A stretch of DNA of 56,656 nt from Azospirillum doebereinerae (GTDB lineage Bacteria > Pseudomonadota > Alphaproteobacteria > Azospirillales > Azospirillaceae). Location: the NCBI RefSeq assembly GCF_003989665.1, contig NZ_RZIJ01000035.1, positions 1-56,656 on the forward strand, read 5' to 3'. Below the pieces are notes generated by a model. That model did no database searches. It was not told the DNA's origin and was given only the letters and a program-made list of their open reading frames with translations. The position numbers were made by a program, and so were the translations under genes. Positions 1-7,442 of the stretch are shown piece by piece (positions within the stretch are counted from its first letter, which is position 1; every line of letters begins with the position of its first letter).

Positions 1-1
1 A

Positions 2-349
2 TCCACCTCCAACAATGGTGAATCACGTCAGCGGCCCAAGCGCAACCGCCGATTCAGATTTCAGGCGCGATGCTCTAAGACCACCACCGCGGCCTGGGCG
101 GCCCGCTACGACGCCAACGGCGAGACCTTCACGCCGCTGGCCGGCGGTTCGTTGACGCCCCCGCGCCAGCCACCCTCGACGGCAATGCCGGTTCCGGCAT
201 CCGGCGTGGCCTCTCTCCCGTCGGCAGCGTCACCCGGCAAACCGGACCGTGGTTCGCTCCCTTCTCCCCGCCCCTCCACCCTGGCACCCGTCGACCTGGA
301 GAGCGACATCGAAAGGATCAGTGCGGAATGGATGAAAGGTTTGCGTTGA
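2..349 (+). CDS. C-terminal tail of a TniA/Mu-type transposase (partial)
   Basis: An open frame runs from the window edge to a TGA at 349, so only a C-terminal piece is present. It reads through a short basic stretch, then AAWAARYDANGETF, then a proline-rich linker and a charged end (DIERISAEWMKGLR). No catalytic DDE residues are in view. The call rests mainly on position: the next gene, a TniB-type ATPase, starts inside this frame at 328, and tniA-tniB pairs are usually coupled in this way. It could be some other transposon protein; identity is inferred from the neighbour. Confidence 0.38.
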   Translation, partial: STSNNGESRQRPKRNRRFRFQARCSKTTTAAWAARYDANGETFTPLAGGSLTPPRQPPSTAMPVPASGVASLPSAASPGKPDRGSLPSPRPSTLAPVDLESDIERISAEWMKGLR

Positions 350-1122
350 ACACCCCCGGTCCGGAACCAGCCGATCCGATCATCGCCCTCGAGACGCGGG
401 TGCTGCCGCAACCCAACCATGTCGAGGCGAAGGCCGCCATCGCCCGCCTGTACACCTGCTGCCAACCGCCGGGGAGCCCGCCGCTGAAAGCCAGAGCCCT
501 GCTCATCGTCAGCGCGCTGGGGGCCGGAAAGACGACGGCGCTGGAAGACTATCAGCGTGATCACCCGGACGTCACCCTGGAGAGCGGCTCCGGCACATCC
601 GCACCGGCTGACGCCTTGCGGGACGCCGACATTCGCCGCATCGTCTACGTCGAGGCTCCCAAGAGGACCACCCAGCGCGCGCTTGTCGCCGCGCTGCTAG
701 GCGCCTTCGGCTACCGGGCTTCCGACCATTGGAACACCAGCGACATCATCGAGAGGATCGAGTTCTACGCCGACCAGATGCGCACTGAGATGATCTTCAT
801 CGACGAGGGGCACCACATGGTGAGCAGCACGCAGCCCGAACAGACCGAGGATGTCGCCGAGTTCATCAAGTCGCTTCTCAACCGGACGAAGCGGCAGATC
901 GTCATCGCCGGGTTGCCCGGGCTGCTGCAGATCACCCGCTACCGGCAACTCCATCGCCGTCTGCAGCCGGCGGTGATCCTGGCGCCCTACAACTGGGGCA
1001 CTCGCTCCGGGCGCCTCCATTTCTCGCTCCTTCTCGCCACCTTCGAGAAGATGCTCGACCTGCCGGAGCCTTCGGGCTTGGCTGTCGTTGTCAGGCAGTT
1101 GATGCGAAAAGCCGGATCCTGA
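328..1122 (+). CDS. tniB: TniB-like transposition AAA+ ATPase, 3' end lost
   Basis: This is the AAA+ ATP-binding partner of a Mu-type transposase (TniB/TnsC-like), which helps select targets in Tn5053/Tn552-type transposition. The protein is 264 aa. A Walker A variant (GAGKTTAL) lies near residue 56 and Walker B (MIFIDEGHHM) near residue 154, followed by the conserved NRTKRQIVIAGLP segment. The start overlaps the upstream frame by 22 bp. TniB proteins are usually nearer 300 aa. Here the last residues (QLMRKAGS) are read from a repeat that recurs twice just downstream, so the C-terminus seems replaced by transposon-end sequence. No tniQ follows. The protein is probably defective. Confidence 0.75.
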   Translation: MDERFALNTPGPEPADPIIALETRVLPQPNHVEAKAAIARLYTCCQPPGSPPLKARALLIVSALGAGKTTALEDYQRDHPDVTLESGSGTSAPADALRDADIRRIVYVEAPKRTTQRALVAALLGAFGYRASDHWNTSDIIERIEFYADQMRTEMIFIDEGHHMVSSTQPEQTEDVAEFIKSLLNRTKRQIVIAGLPGLLQITRYRQLHRRLQPAVILAPYNWGTRSGRLHFSLLLATFEKMLDLPEPSGLAVVVRQLMRKAGS

Positions 1123-1198
1123 GGGGTTTGGGGCCTCGCGTGCCGCAGCTTTGCAAACCGGTTCATGCAAAATGTCAGCGGTTCATGCGAAAAGCTGG
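1089..1198. repeat. Reiterated transposon-end repeats
   Basis: A motif of the form TGTCAG..GTT.ATGCGAAAAGC occurs at 1089-1113 (inside the 3' end of tniB) and again at 1173-1194. A shorter copy, GGTTCATGCAAAA, is at 1160-1172. Reiterated sites of about 20 bp beginning with TGT are typical of transposase-binding ends in Tn7/Tn5053-type elements. I infer that this is a transposon end that has been joined onto tniB. Confidence 0.5.
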
Positions 1199-1517
1199 TC
1201 GAAGCCCCTTCGCATCCGCTTCAACCAGCTGAAAAACAACAGTTCCCTTCAGGCGCTCGCCCCCTGTCCAGCACGGGGCGTGTTTTCGACCGCCTCGGCC
1301 GGCGCTTACCAGCCGACCATCCGGTTTGGCATCTTGTCTCGCTGCCTGCGGAGAGGACTGTGGCCGGCTTGGCGGTCAAAATTTTTCCGCTGATTTCCAA
1401 CCAGACGGTTATGGATAAACGCTTGCCCTGAAAATAGGGTATGCTGGCGCATCCGGCCGGCTGGGGGCGCCTTGCCCTGCCGGCTGGGAAGCCGTCGCAC
1501 ACAGGAAGCAGCCGCCC
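1199..1517. other. Gene-free stretch, probable res/promoter region
   Basis: About 320 bp without a convincing gene lies between the transposon-end repeats and the resolvase. Just upstream of the resolvase is a small inverted repeat, CCCTGAAAATAGGG at 1426-1439. Serine resolvases of this class normally have their resolution site directly upstream, so this is the likely res/promoter area. I cannot define subsites. Confidence 0.3.
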
Positions 1518-2456
1518 ATGGCCCTCATCGGCTACGCACGCGTCTCCACCGAGGACCAGTCGACCGAGGCGCAGTTCCTCGATCTGAAAAAGTTCGGCTG
1601 CACCGAGATCTTCCGGGAGAACGCCTCGGGCGCCGACCGCGAGCGGCCGCAGCTCAAGGCGGTGCTGAACCGGGTGCGCAAGGGCGACACGCTGGTGGTG
1701 GTGCGCATCGACCGTCTGGCGCGCTCGCTCGCCCACCTGCTCGACGTGATCGACGGCCTGGAGCGCAAGGGAGCGGCCTTCAAGTCGCTCGGCGACCCGA
1801 TCGACACCGGCAGCCCGCAGGGCAAGTTCACCCTGCAGATCCTCGGCGCCGTGGCCGAGTTCGAGCGCTCCCTGATCCGCGAGCGGACAAAGGCTGGCGT
1901 GCGGGCGGCCAAGGCGATCGGCAAGCAGCCGGGCAATCCAGGATTGATCGCCAGGGACCCGCTCGCCCGGCGCCGGGTGGCCCGCGCCCGGGACGACCGG
2001 CTCAGCGAGCGGGTCGCCGAGGGGGCCGGGGAGTTTCTTCCGGTCGTCGAGCGGCTGCGGCCGGCGCACCCCTGGGACCGTGTCGTCGACGTGCTCAACA
2101 CCGCGGTGAAGAAGCGCCCGGGCGACAACCCATCACCCTGGACGCGCGACGCGTTGATCCGGGCCGTGCGCCGCCTGGTCGGCGACGGCTTGGCCGATCC
2201 CAGCCTGCTGAAGGCGGCGCCGCGGCGCTCCAAGAAGGCGGTGGCGCAGGACAGGCGGCTGGTGGAACTGGTCGCGACCATCCACAACGCCGCGGAGGGG
2301 GAGAAACCGACGCTCGCCCGCATCGGCCGCCAGCTGGAGCGCCAGGGCATCCCAACCAAGACCGGCGCCCGGACCTGGGCGCCATCGAGCGTCAAAGCCC
2401 TCCTCGACCGAGCCCGAGAGCAGGGCTTGCTCGATCCGGTCGATGATGACACTTGA
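1518..2456 (+). CDS. Serine recombinase / transposon resolvase
   Basis: This site-specific serine recombinase (312 aa) would resolve transposon cointegrates. The N-terminal catalytic domain starts GYARVSTEDQ with the nucleophilic serine at residue 10. It carries the conserved RIDRLARS and the helix AEFERSLIRERT near residue 115-127. The long C-terminal part (residues 150-312) ends with a helix-turn-helix-like RTWAPSSVKALLDRA region. At 312 aa it is longer than classic resolvases (about 190 aa), as in many alphaproteobacterial transposons. The ATG at 1518 sits before the start of the catalytic strand. It probably belonged to the tni element upstream. Confidence 0.9.
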   Translation: MALIGYARVSTEDQSTEAQFLDLKKFGCTEIFRENASGADRERPQLKAVLNRVRKGDTLVVVRIDRLARSLAHLLDVIDGLERKGAAFKSLGDPIDTGSPQGKFTLQILGAVAEFERSLIRERTKAGVRAAKAIGKQPGNPGLIARDPLARRRVARARDDRLSERVAEGAGEFLPVVERLRPAHPWDRVVDVLNTAVKKRPGDNPSPWTRDALIRAVRRLVGDGLADPSLLKAAPRRSKKAVAQDRRLVELVATIHNAAEGEKPTLARIGRQLERQGIPTKTGARTWAPSSVKALLDRAREQGLLDPVDDDT

Positions 2457-2592
2457 CGGGCTGGCCGATTGCCATGCCTTCGGTCCCATAGTTGGGAGCC
2501 GGACGCTCCAGCGGGAGGCCGGCGTTTCCGAAAGGAATTGTCGGTCGTGGGCGGCCCGGTTAGAAGCGACGGGGAAGCCGGGAGGGAGCGTT

Positions 2593-3342
2593 GTGGGCGA
2601 GACGGTCAATCTGGCGGGGCTGATCCTGGTCATCGCGGCGCTGTACGCTGCCGTTGGCCAAGCGGGGGCTTCCGGCTACTTGGCTGTCATGGGGATGGTC
2701 AGCCTTGATCCCGCCGTTATGAAGCCGGTTGCCCTGGCTTTGAACCTGTTGGTCGCGGCGATTGGCACAGCCCGCTTTGCACGGGCGGGGCTGTTTCGCT
2801 GGCGCACCTTCTATCCCTTTGGCGTGCTGGGCGTGCCCTTCTCCTTTGCCGGCGGCTTGGTGCATCTTCCCGCCCCGCTTTACTACCCCGTGGTGGGCGG
2901 CTGTCTGCTATTGGCCGGCTTGGAATTGACGCGCTCCACCTGGATGTCCAGGCGGGGACCGGCAACGACGGTGCCGCCCGAGCATCCGCCCTTCTGGCCG
3001 GCCCTGGTGGCGGGTGCAAGCATCGGCTTTCTATCGGGCATGACGGGAACCGGGGGCGGCATCTTCCTGGCACCAGTGATCTTGCTGCTGGGGTGGGTCG
3101 AAACCCGGCGGACGGCCGCCGTGTCGGCCGCGTTCAACCTTTTGAACTCGGCGTCGGCCCTGATTGGCGCCTGGGCGACGCTGCCGATGCTGCCTCCGGC
3201 GCTGCCGGTGTGGCTGGTCGCAGCCGGAGCCGGGGGGATGATTGGGGCATGGCTGGGCAGCCGGCATCTGCCGGTCGCAGCCTTGCGTTATGTACTGTCG
3301 GCGATCCTGGTGGCGTCCGGGGTGAAGATGCTGGCGGCTTGA
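2593..3342 (+). CDS. TauE/SafE (TSUP) family membrane exporter
   Basis: This is an inner-membrane protein of the TSUP family, whose members export sulfite, sulfonates or related anions. It is 249 aa and nearly all hydrophobic segments. The family glycine motif GMTGTGGGIF sits at about residue 151. I start at GTG 2593 because GGAGGG lies 6 nt upstream and the N-terminal helix follows at once. A longer frame from 2443 overlaps the resolvase and has a non-membrane, non-homologous start. It converges on arsH (121 bp between stops). Its place next to ars genes suggests an oxyanion-handling role, but the substrate is not shown. Confidence 0.85.
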   Translation: MGETVNLAGLILVIAALYAAVGQAGASGYLAVMGMVSLDPAVMKPVALALNLLVAAIGTARFARAGLFRWRTFYPFGVLGVPFSFAGGLVHLPAPLYYPVVGGCLLLAGLELTRSTWMSRRGPATTVPPEHPPFWPALVAGASIGFLSGMTGTGGGIFLAPVILLLGWVETRRTAAVSAAFNLLNSASALIGAWATLPMLPPALPVWLVAAGAGGMIGAWLGSRHLPVAALRYVLSAILVASGVKMLAA

Positions 3343-3463
3343 CCGGCCGGCGCCGGCGGTGCGCGTTGACCCTGAATTTGGACCAGTCGGGCGGGTGCGA
3401 CGGAAGCCAGCGTTGGCGGGCGTGGCCAAGCGGCCAAGCCGTGACCCGCCATGCCTCACGGGG

Positions 3464-4225
3464 TCAGGTGGTGCGCTCTCCGCTCATCGCGGCGGCGGTC
3501 AGGGCCTGCGCCTCGCTGGCGGCCGTCCGGCCAGCCTCGCGGCGCTCGCTGTAGCGGTCGGTCAGGTAGTCGCTGCGGTCGCGCACCAGCAGGGTGAACT
3601 TCACCAGCTCCTCCATCACGTCCACCACGCGGTCGTAGTAGGGTGACGGCTTCATCCGGCCGGCCTCGTCGAACTCCTGGAACGCCTTGGCCACCGACGA
3701 CTGGTTCGGGATGGTCACCATCCGCATCCAGCGCCCCAGCACCCGCATGGCGTTGACCGCGTTGAACGACTGCGAGCCGCCCGAGACCTGCATCACCGCC
3801 AGCGTGCGCCCCTGCGTTGGCCGGACGCCGCCGCTTTCCAGCGGCAGCCAGTCGATCTGGCATTTCAGGATGCCGGTGAGGGTGCCGTGCCGCTCCGGGC
3901 TGACCCATACTTGGCCTTCCGACCATTGCGACAGGGCGCGCAGCTCGGCCACCTTGGGGTGGTCGGCCGGCACGCTGTCCGGCAGCGGCAGGTCACGCGG
4001 GTCGAAGATCCGCGTCTCCGCCCCCAGGCGCTGGAGCAGCCGGGCCGCCTCCTCGGCCAGGAAGCGGCTGTAGGAGCGCTCGCGCAGCGAGCCGTAGAGC
4101 AGCAGGATGCGCGGCGGGTGGGTGGACACCGGCCCAGGCGTCAGCTTGCCGAGGTCCGGCGCCTCGAAATAGGGCTCGTCCAGGCTCGGGAAATCCGCGC
4201 CGTTCTCGCTATCATGCTCGGACAT
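3464..4225 (-). CDS. arsH: ArsH, NADPH-dependent FMN reductase / organoarsenical oxidase
   Basis: ArsH is a cytoplasmic flavodoxin-like FMN protein that oxidises trivalent organoarsenicals to less toxic pentavalent forms using NADPH. The protein is 253 aa, the usual length. The FMN/phosphate-binding segment LLYGSLRERSYSR is near residue 40, followed by the family motifs VWVSPERHGTLTG and QVSGGSQSFNAVN. Start at 4225 is chosen for GGAGAG 7 nt upstream; an in-frame ATG at 4252 adds ten residues and has no better signal. It is the last gene of the arsR-arsC-arsN2C-acr3-arsH run, 41 bp after acr3. Confidence 0.93.
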   Translation of the reverse strand: MSEHDSENGADFPSLDEPYFEAPDLGKLTPGPVSTHPPRILLLYGSLRERSYSRFLAEEAARLLQRLGAETRIFDPRDLPLPDSVPADHPKVAELRALSQWSEGQVWVSPERHGTLTGILKCQIDWLPLESGGVRPTQGRTLAVMQVSGGSQSFNAVNAMRVLGRWMRMVTIPNQSSVAKAFQEFDEAGRMKPSPYYDRVVDVMEELVKFTLLVRDRSDYLTDRYSERREAGRTAASEAQALTAAAMSGERTT

Positions 4226-4266
4226 GCCGACACTCTCCGGTGATGGTCCCATGGCGGGGCCGGGCC

Positions 4267-5340
4267 TCAGGCGCCGGCCCGCCCCTCGTACCAGGGCTTG
4301 GTCGCCTTGACGATCCTCACCACCGACAGCATCACCGGCACCTCGACCAGCACGCCGACCACGGTGGCGAGCGCCGCCCCGGAGCCCAGACCGAACAGGC
4401 TGATGGCCGCGGCCACCGCCAGCTCGAAGAAGTTCGAGGCGCCGATCAGCGCCGCCGGCGCCGCCACGCACCACGCCACCCCGAACCGGCGCGACAGCCA
4501 GTAGGCCAGACCGGCGTTGAGGTAGACCTGGATCAGGATCGGCACCGCCAGCAGCAGGATGACCAGCGGCTGCGCCAGGATCTGCTCGCCCTGGAAGCCA
4601 AACAGCAGCACCAGCGTGGTCAGCAGCGCCACCAGCGACACCGGCTGCAACACCGACAGCGCGCGGGTCAGGGCCGGCTCGCCGCCCGACGCCAGCAGGG
4701 TGCGGCGCCAGAGCTGGGCCGCCACCACCGGCAGCACGATGTAGAGCGCCACCGACAGCAGCAGCGTCCCCCACGGCACGGTGATCGACGAGACGCCGAG
4801 CAGCAGCCCGACCAGGGGCGCGAAGGCGAAGACCATGATCAGGTCGTTCAGCGCCACCTGGCTCAGGGTGTAGTGCGGCTCGCCCTCGCACAGGTTCGAC
4901 CAGACGAACACCATCGCCGTGCAGGGGGCCGCCGCTAGCAGGATCAGCCCGCCGATGTAGGAGGAAATCTGGTCCGCCGGCAGCAGCGGCGCGAACAGGT
5001 GGCCGATGAAAAGGGAGCCGAGCAGCGCCATCGAGAAGGGCTTGACCGCCCAGTTGATGACCAGCGTCACGCCGACGCCGCGCCAGTGCTCCTTGACCTG
5101 CCCCAGCGCGCCGAGGTCGATCTTCAGCAGCATCGGCACGATCATCAGCCAGATCAGCACCGCTACCGGCAGGTTGACCCGGGCCAGCTCGTCGGCGGCG
5201 ATGGCCTGGAACAGCCCGGGCGCCAGATGGCCGAAGGCGATGCCCGCGACGATGCACAAGCCCACCCAGACACTGAGGTAGCGCTCGAAGAGGCCCATGG
5301 CGGGGCGTTCCGCCGGGGCGGCGTGGATGTCAGCCGTCAT
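4267..5340 (-). CDS. acr3: ACR3-family arsenite efflux permease
   Basis: This inner-membrane As(III) efflux carrier of the ACR3 (BART superfamily) type is driven by proton motive force. It has 357 aa and about ten hydrophobic segments. The family signature with the essential cysteine, APCTAMVFVWS, is near residue 140, and the second conserved block GASNFFELAVA is near residue 304. It removes the arsenite made by the two reductases encoded just upstream, from which it is separated by 13 bp, so co-transcription is near certain. Confidence 0.95.
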   Translation of the reverse strand: MTADIHAAPAERPAMGLFERYLSVWVGLCIVAGIAFGHLAPGLFQAIAADELARVNLPVAVLIWLMIVPMLLKIDLGALGQVKEHWRGVGVTLVINWAVKPFSMALLGSLFIGHLFAPLLPADQISSYIGGLILLAAAPCTAMVFVWSNLCEGEPHYTLSQVALNDLIMVFAFAPLVGLLLGVSSITVPWGTLLLSVALYIVLPVVAAQLWRRTLLASGGEPALTRALSVLQPVSLVALLTTLVLLFGFQGEQILAQPLVILLLAVPILIQVYLNAGLAYWLSRRFGVAWCVAAPAALIGASNFFELAVAAAISLFGLGSGAALATVVGVLVEVPVMLSVVRIVKATKPWYEGRAGA

Positions 5341-5353
5341 GTCGATGGTCCTG

Positions 5354-6250
5354 TCAGGAGGCGGGGACGACGCGCCGCCCGGCGGCGTCGACGACGGGCT
5401 CGCCGTCTTCCTTGGCGAAGGCGCCGCGTTGTGGAGCGGGGAGAAGGTCGAGCACCGCCTCCGACGGCCGGCACAGGCGCACGCCGAGCGGCGTCACCAC
5501 GATCGGCCGGTTGATCAGGATCGGGTGCGCCATCATGGCGTCGAGCAGCGCCTCGTCCGTCAGCGTGGGATCGTCGAGACCGAGCTCGGCGTAGGGCGTG
5601 CCCGTCTGCCGGAGCACGGCGCGCACCGGGACCCCCATGCGCTGGATCAGCGCCACCAGCTCGGCCCGGCTCGGCGGCGTCTTCAGGTACTCGATCACCG
5701 TCGGCTCGACGCCGCTGTTGCGGATCAGCCCCAGCGTGTTGCGCGACGTCCCGCAGGCGGGGTTGTGATAGAGGATCACCGCGCCCCCGACCGCCGCCAG
5801 CCCTTCGGCCGGTCGCGCGAGATCGGCGCGCAGGCAAACGGCGCTGCCCGGGCACAGGCCGGCGAACTGCGCGCTGGACTGGATCGCCGGAGGGGCCGAC
5901 GCTCGCTCCACCCGCTGGAAGCCGAGACGCTCGAAGAAGCCGGCGGCGCCGGTGGTGAGCAGCCACAGCCGCTCGACCCCCAGCGTGACCGCCTGCGCGC
6001 GCAGGGCCGCCACCACGGCCCAGCCGCCGCCGGCGCCGCGTCGCTCGGCCGGCACGACGACGGAGCGCAGCAGCGCGTCGGCGCCATGGAGTTCCAGCCC
6101 GCCATAGCCGAGCGTCCCCTGGGCGTCCGCGACGCGCCAGAAGCGCCGGCCGGGCTCGTCGAGATCGTCGGTAGGCAGGCCGTTGGCTGCCAGCAGGCGG
6201 GCGAGCGCCGGGCGCTCCGCGGCGGCCAGCGGGGTGACGCTCCCGGTCAT
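5354..6250 (-). CDS. arsN2-arsC: ArsN2 GNAT acetyltransferase fused to glutaredoxin-type ArsC arsenate reductase
   Basis: A 298-aa bifunctional protein. Residues 1-150 form a GNAT domain of the ArsN2 type (RSVVVPAERRGAGGG acetyl-CoA loop near residue 66, TTGAAGFFERLGF near residue 98). Residues 155-298 form a glutaredoxin-coupled arsenate reductase with the HNPACGTSRNT motif (catalytic Cys, HX3CX3R) and the later RP(I/V)V substrate loop (LINRPIVVTPLG). Start at 6250 overlaps the arsC stop as ATGA, so it is translationally coupled; an upstream frame to 6460 lies inside arsC. There is no stop or frameshift between domains. ArsN2-like domains are usually separate proteins that acetylate arsenic compounds; the fusion is noted as a finding. 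Confidence 0.87.
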   Translation of the reverse strand: MTGSVTPLAAAERPALARLLAANGLPTDDLDEPGRRFWRVADAQGTLGYGGLELHGADALLRSVVVPAERRGAGGGWAVVAALRAQAVTLGVERLWLLTTGAAGFFERLGFQRVERASAPPAIQSSAQFAGLCPGSAVCLRADLARPAEGLAAVGGAVILYHNPACGTSRNTLGLIRNSGVEPTVIEYLKTPPSRAELVALIQRMGVPVRAVLRQTGTPYAELGLDDPTLTDEALLDAMMAHPILINRPIVVTPLGVRLCRPSEAVLDLLPAPQRGAFAKEDGEPVVDAAGRRVVPAS

Positions 6251-6753
6251 GCGCCGTTCCCCGCGCCGGCCATGTCGTCGAGCCGGCGCTTGAGGGCCAG
6301 CCGGTCGAGCGCGGCGAAGGGCAGGCTGGCGAAGGCCTGGATGCGGCGCTGAATCTGGCCGAACACCGTGGCGGTGAAGGCGGCCCTCTCGGCGTCCGAG
6401 CCCTGGGCGCTCGACGGGTCCGGGAAGCCCCAGTGCGCCGTCATCGGCTGGCCCGGCCACACCGGGCAGACCTCGCCGGCGGCGCTGTCGCAGACGGTGA
6501 CGATGACGTCCATGTGCGGCGCCCCGGGCAGCGCGAACTCATCCCAGCTCTTGGAGCGCAGCGTGGCGGTCGGAAAGTCGAGGCGCTCCAGCAGGTCGCG
6601 GACCTGCGGGTTGAGGCGCCCGGTCGGCTGGCTGCCGGCGCTGTAGGCGCGGAAGCGGCCGCGGCCCTCGCGGTTGAGCAGGCACTCGGCCATGACGCTG
6701 CGGGCGCTGTTGTGGGTGCACAGGAACAGGACGTTGTGGACGCGGTCGGTCAT
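6247..6753 (-). CDS. arsC: Thioredoxin-type arsenate reductase (low-MW phosphatase fold)
   Basis: This cytoplasmic arsenate reductase of the low-molecular-weight tyrosine phosphatase fold has 168 aa. The P-loop CTHNSAR (CX5R) spans residues 12-18. A downstream cysteine pair in VCDSAAGEVCPVW (near residues 88-95) matches the thioredoxin-linked redox relay of this class. It lies 43 bp after arsR and overlaps the next gene by 4 bp (ATGA). With the glutaredoxin-type domain next door, one operon encodes two unrelated arsenate reductases. Confidence 0.92.
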   Translation of the reverse strand: MTDRVHNVLFLCTHNSARSVMAECLLNREGRGRFRAYSAGSQPTGRLNPQVRDLLERLDFPTATLRSKSWDEFALPGAPHMDVIVTVCDSAAGEVCPVWPGQPMTAHWGFPDPSSAQGSDAERAAFTATVFGQIQRRIQAFASLPFAALDRLALKRRLDDMAGAGNGA

Positions 6754-6796
6754 CGCGGGATCGCCTTTTCCAGGCCGCGGGATGCGGCGGGTCGGG

Positions 6797-7153
6797 TCAG
6801 GTCTCGGAAGCGCAGCCCGCCGGGCCGCAAGCTCCCGCCTGGAGGAGGTCGGAGGAGCACAGCTCGGGACGGCCCTGGCAGCAGTCCTCCATCAGGAAGG
6901 CGATCAGCTGCCGGGTGCCCTCGTAGTCGCAGGCGTAGAAGATTTGCCGCTGGACCCGCCAGGAGCGCAGCAGCCCGGCGCGCTCCAGCGTTGCCAGATG
7001 GTGCGACAGGGTCGAGCCGGGGACGCCGACCTGCTGGGCGACATCGCCGGCGGTCAGCCCGTTCGGCCCGGCCTGGATCAGCAGGCGGAATACGGCCATG
7101 CGGGTGTCCTGGGCCAGGGCGGCGAAGGCATCGATGGCGTTCTTCGTTTCCAT
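6797..7153 (-). CDS. arsR: ArsR-family arsenic-responsive repressor
   Basis: A 118-aa ArsR/SmtB winged-helix repressor. The recognition helix region reads GVPGSTLSHHLATLERAGL (residues 43-61). A C-terminal cysteine set, CC at 91-92 and C at 99, resembles the AfArsR-type As(III) site rather than the helix-bound CVC site. Two more cysteines follow in the tail. It heads the leftward ars operon and should repress it until As(III) binds. There is no Shine-Dalgarno before the ATG; see the promoter entry. Confidence 0.9.
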   Translation of the reverse strand: METKNAIDAFAALAQDTRMAVFRLLIQAGPNGLTAGDVAQQVGVPGSTLSHHLATLERAGLLRSWRVQRQIFYACDYEGTRQLIAFLMEDCCQGRPELCSSDLLQAGACGPAGCASET

Positions 7154-7159
7154 ATTTCT

Positions 7160-7188
7160 ACCCTAGTCGAACAATGAAGATATGGCAA
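7160..7188 (-). promoter_or_regulatory. Predicted ars operon promoter (leaderless)
   Basis: On the minus strand TTGCCA (7183-7188) and TAGGGT (7160-7165) are spaced by 17 bp. Seven bases downstream of the -10 box is the A of the arsR start codon (7153), so the transcript would be leaderless, which fits the missing ribosome site. An ArsR operator should overlap this segment. Confidence 0.5.
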
Positions 7189-7442
7189 GCGCCTTGCCGG
7201 CGGCACGGCTCCGGTCCATGTCGCCTGGACAGGGCGCCAAGCCGACCGGGGGCTGAGGAGCCGAAGAGTCGAACGTCGGGGCGGCGGCCTGTCCAGGCTC
7301 CCTCCCGGTGACGCGCGTCACCCAGCCGCCATCGCCCAATTCGACGGTTCGTTCCATCACGGCCTGGTTTCAAGCACAAATCATGACTGGCGCAGTCGCG
7401 GTTGCGCTGGTTCGCTCGATAAAACATCCAGGAGGGCAAGTC

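Noticed and set aside
1472..2446. Long +strand frame (324 aa) overlapping the resolvase
   Set aside because: Arginine/glycine-rich low-complexity shadow of the resolvase in another frame of GC-rich DNA.
2443..2592. N-terminal extension of the TSUP protein
   Set aside because: It overlaps the resolvase end, is not membrane-like, and a GTG with GGAGGG follows at 2593.
4226..5257. N-terminal extension of the arsH frame through the acr3 region
   Set aside because: It is the acr3 gene read in another frame; the true arsH start at 4225 has its own ribosome site.
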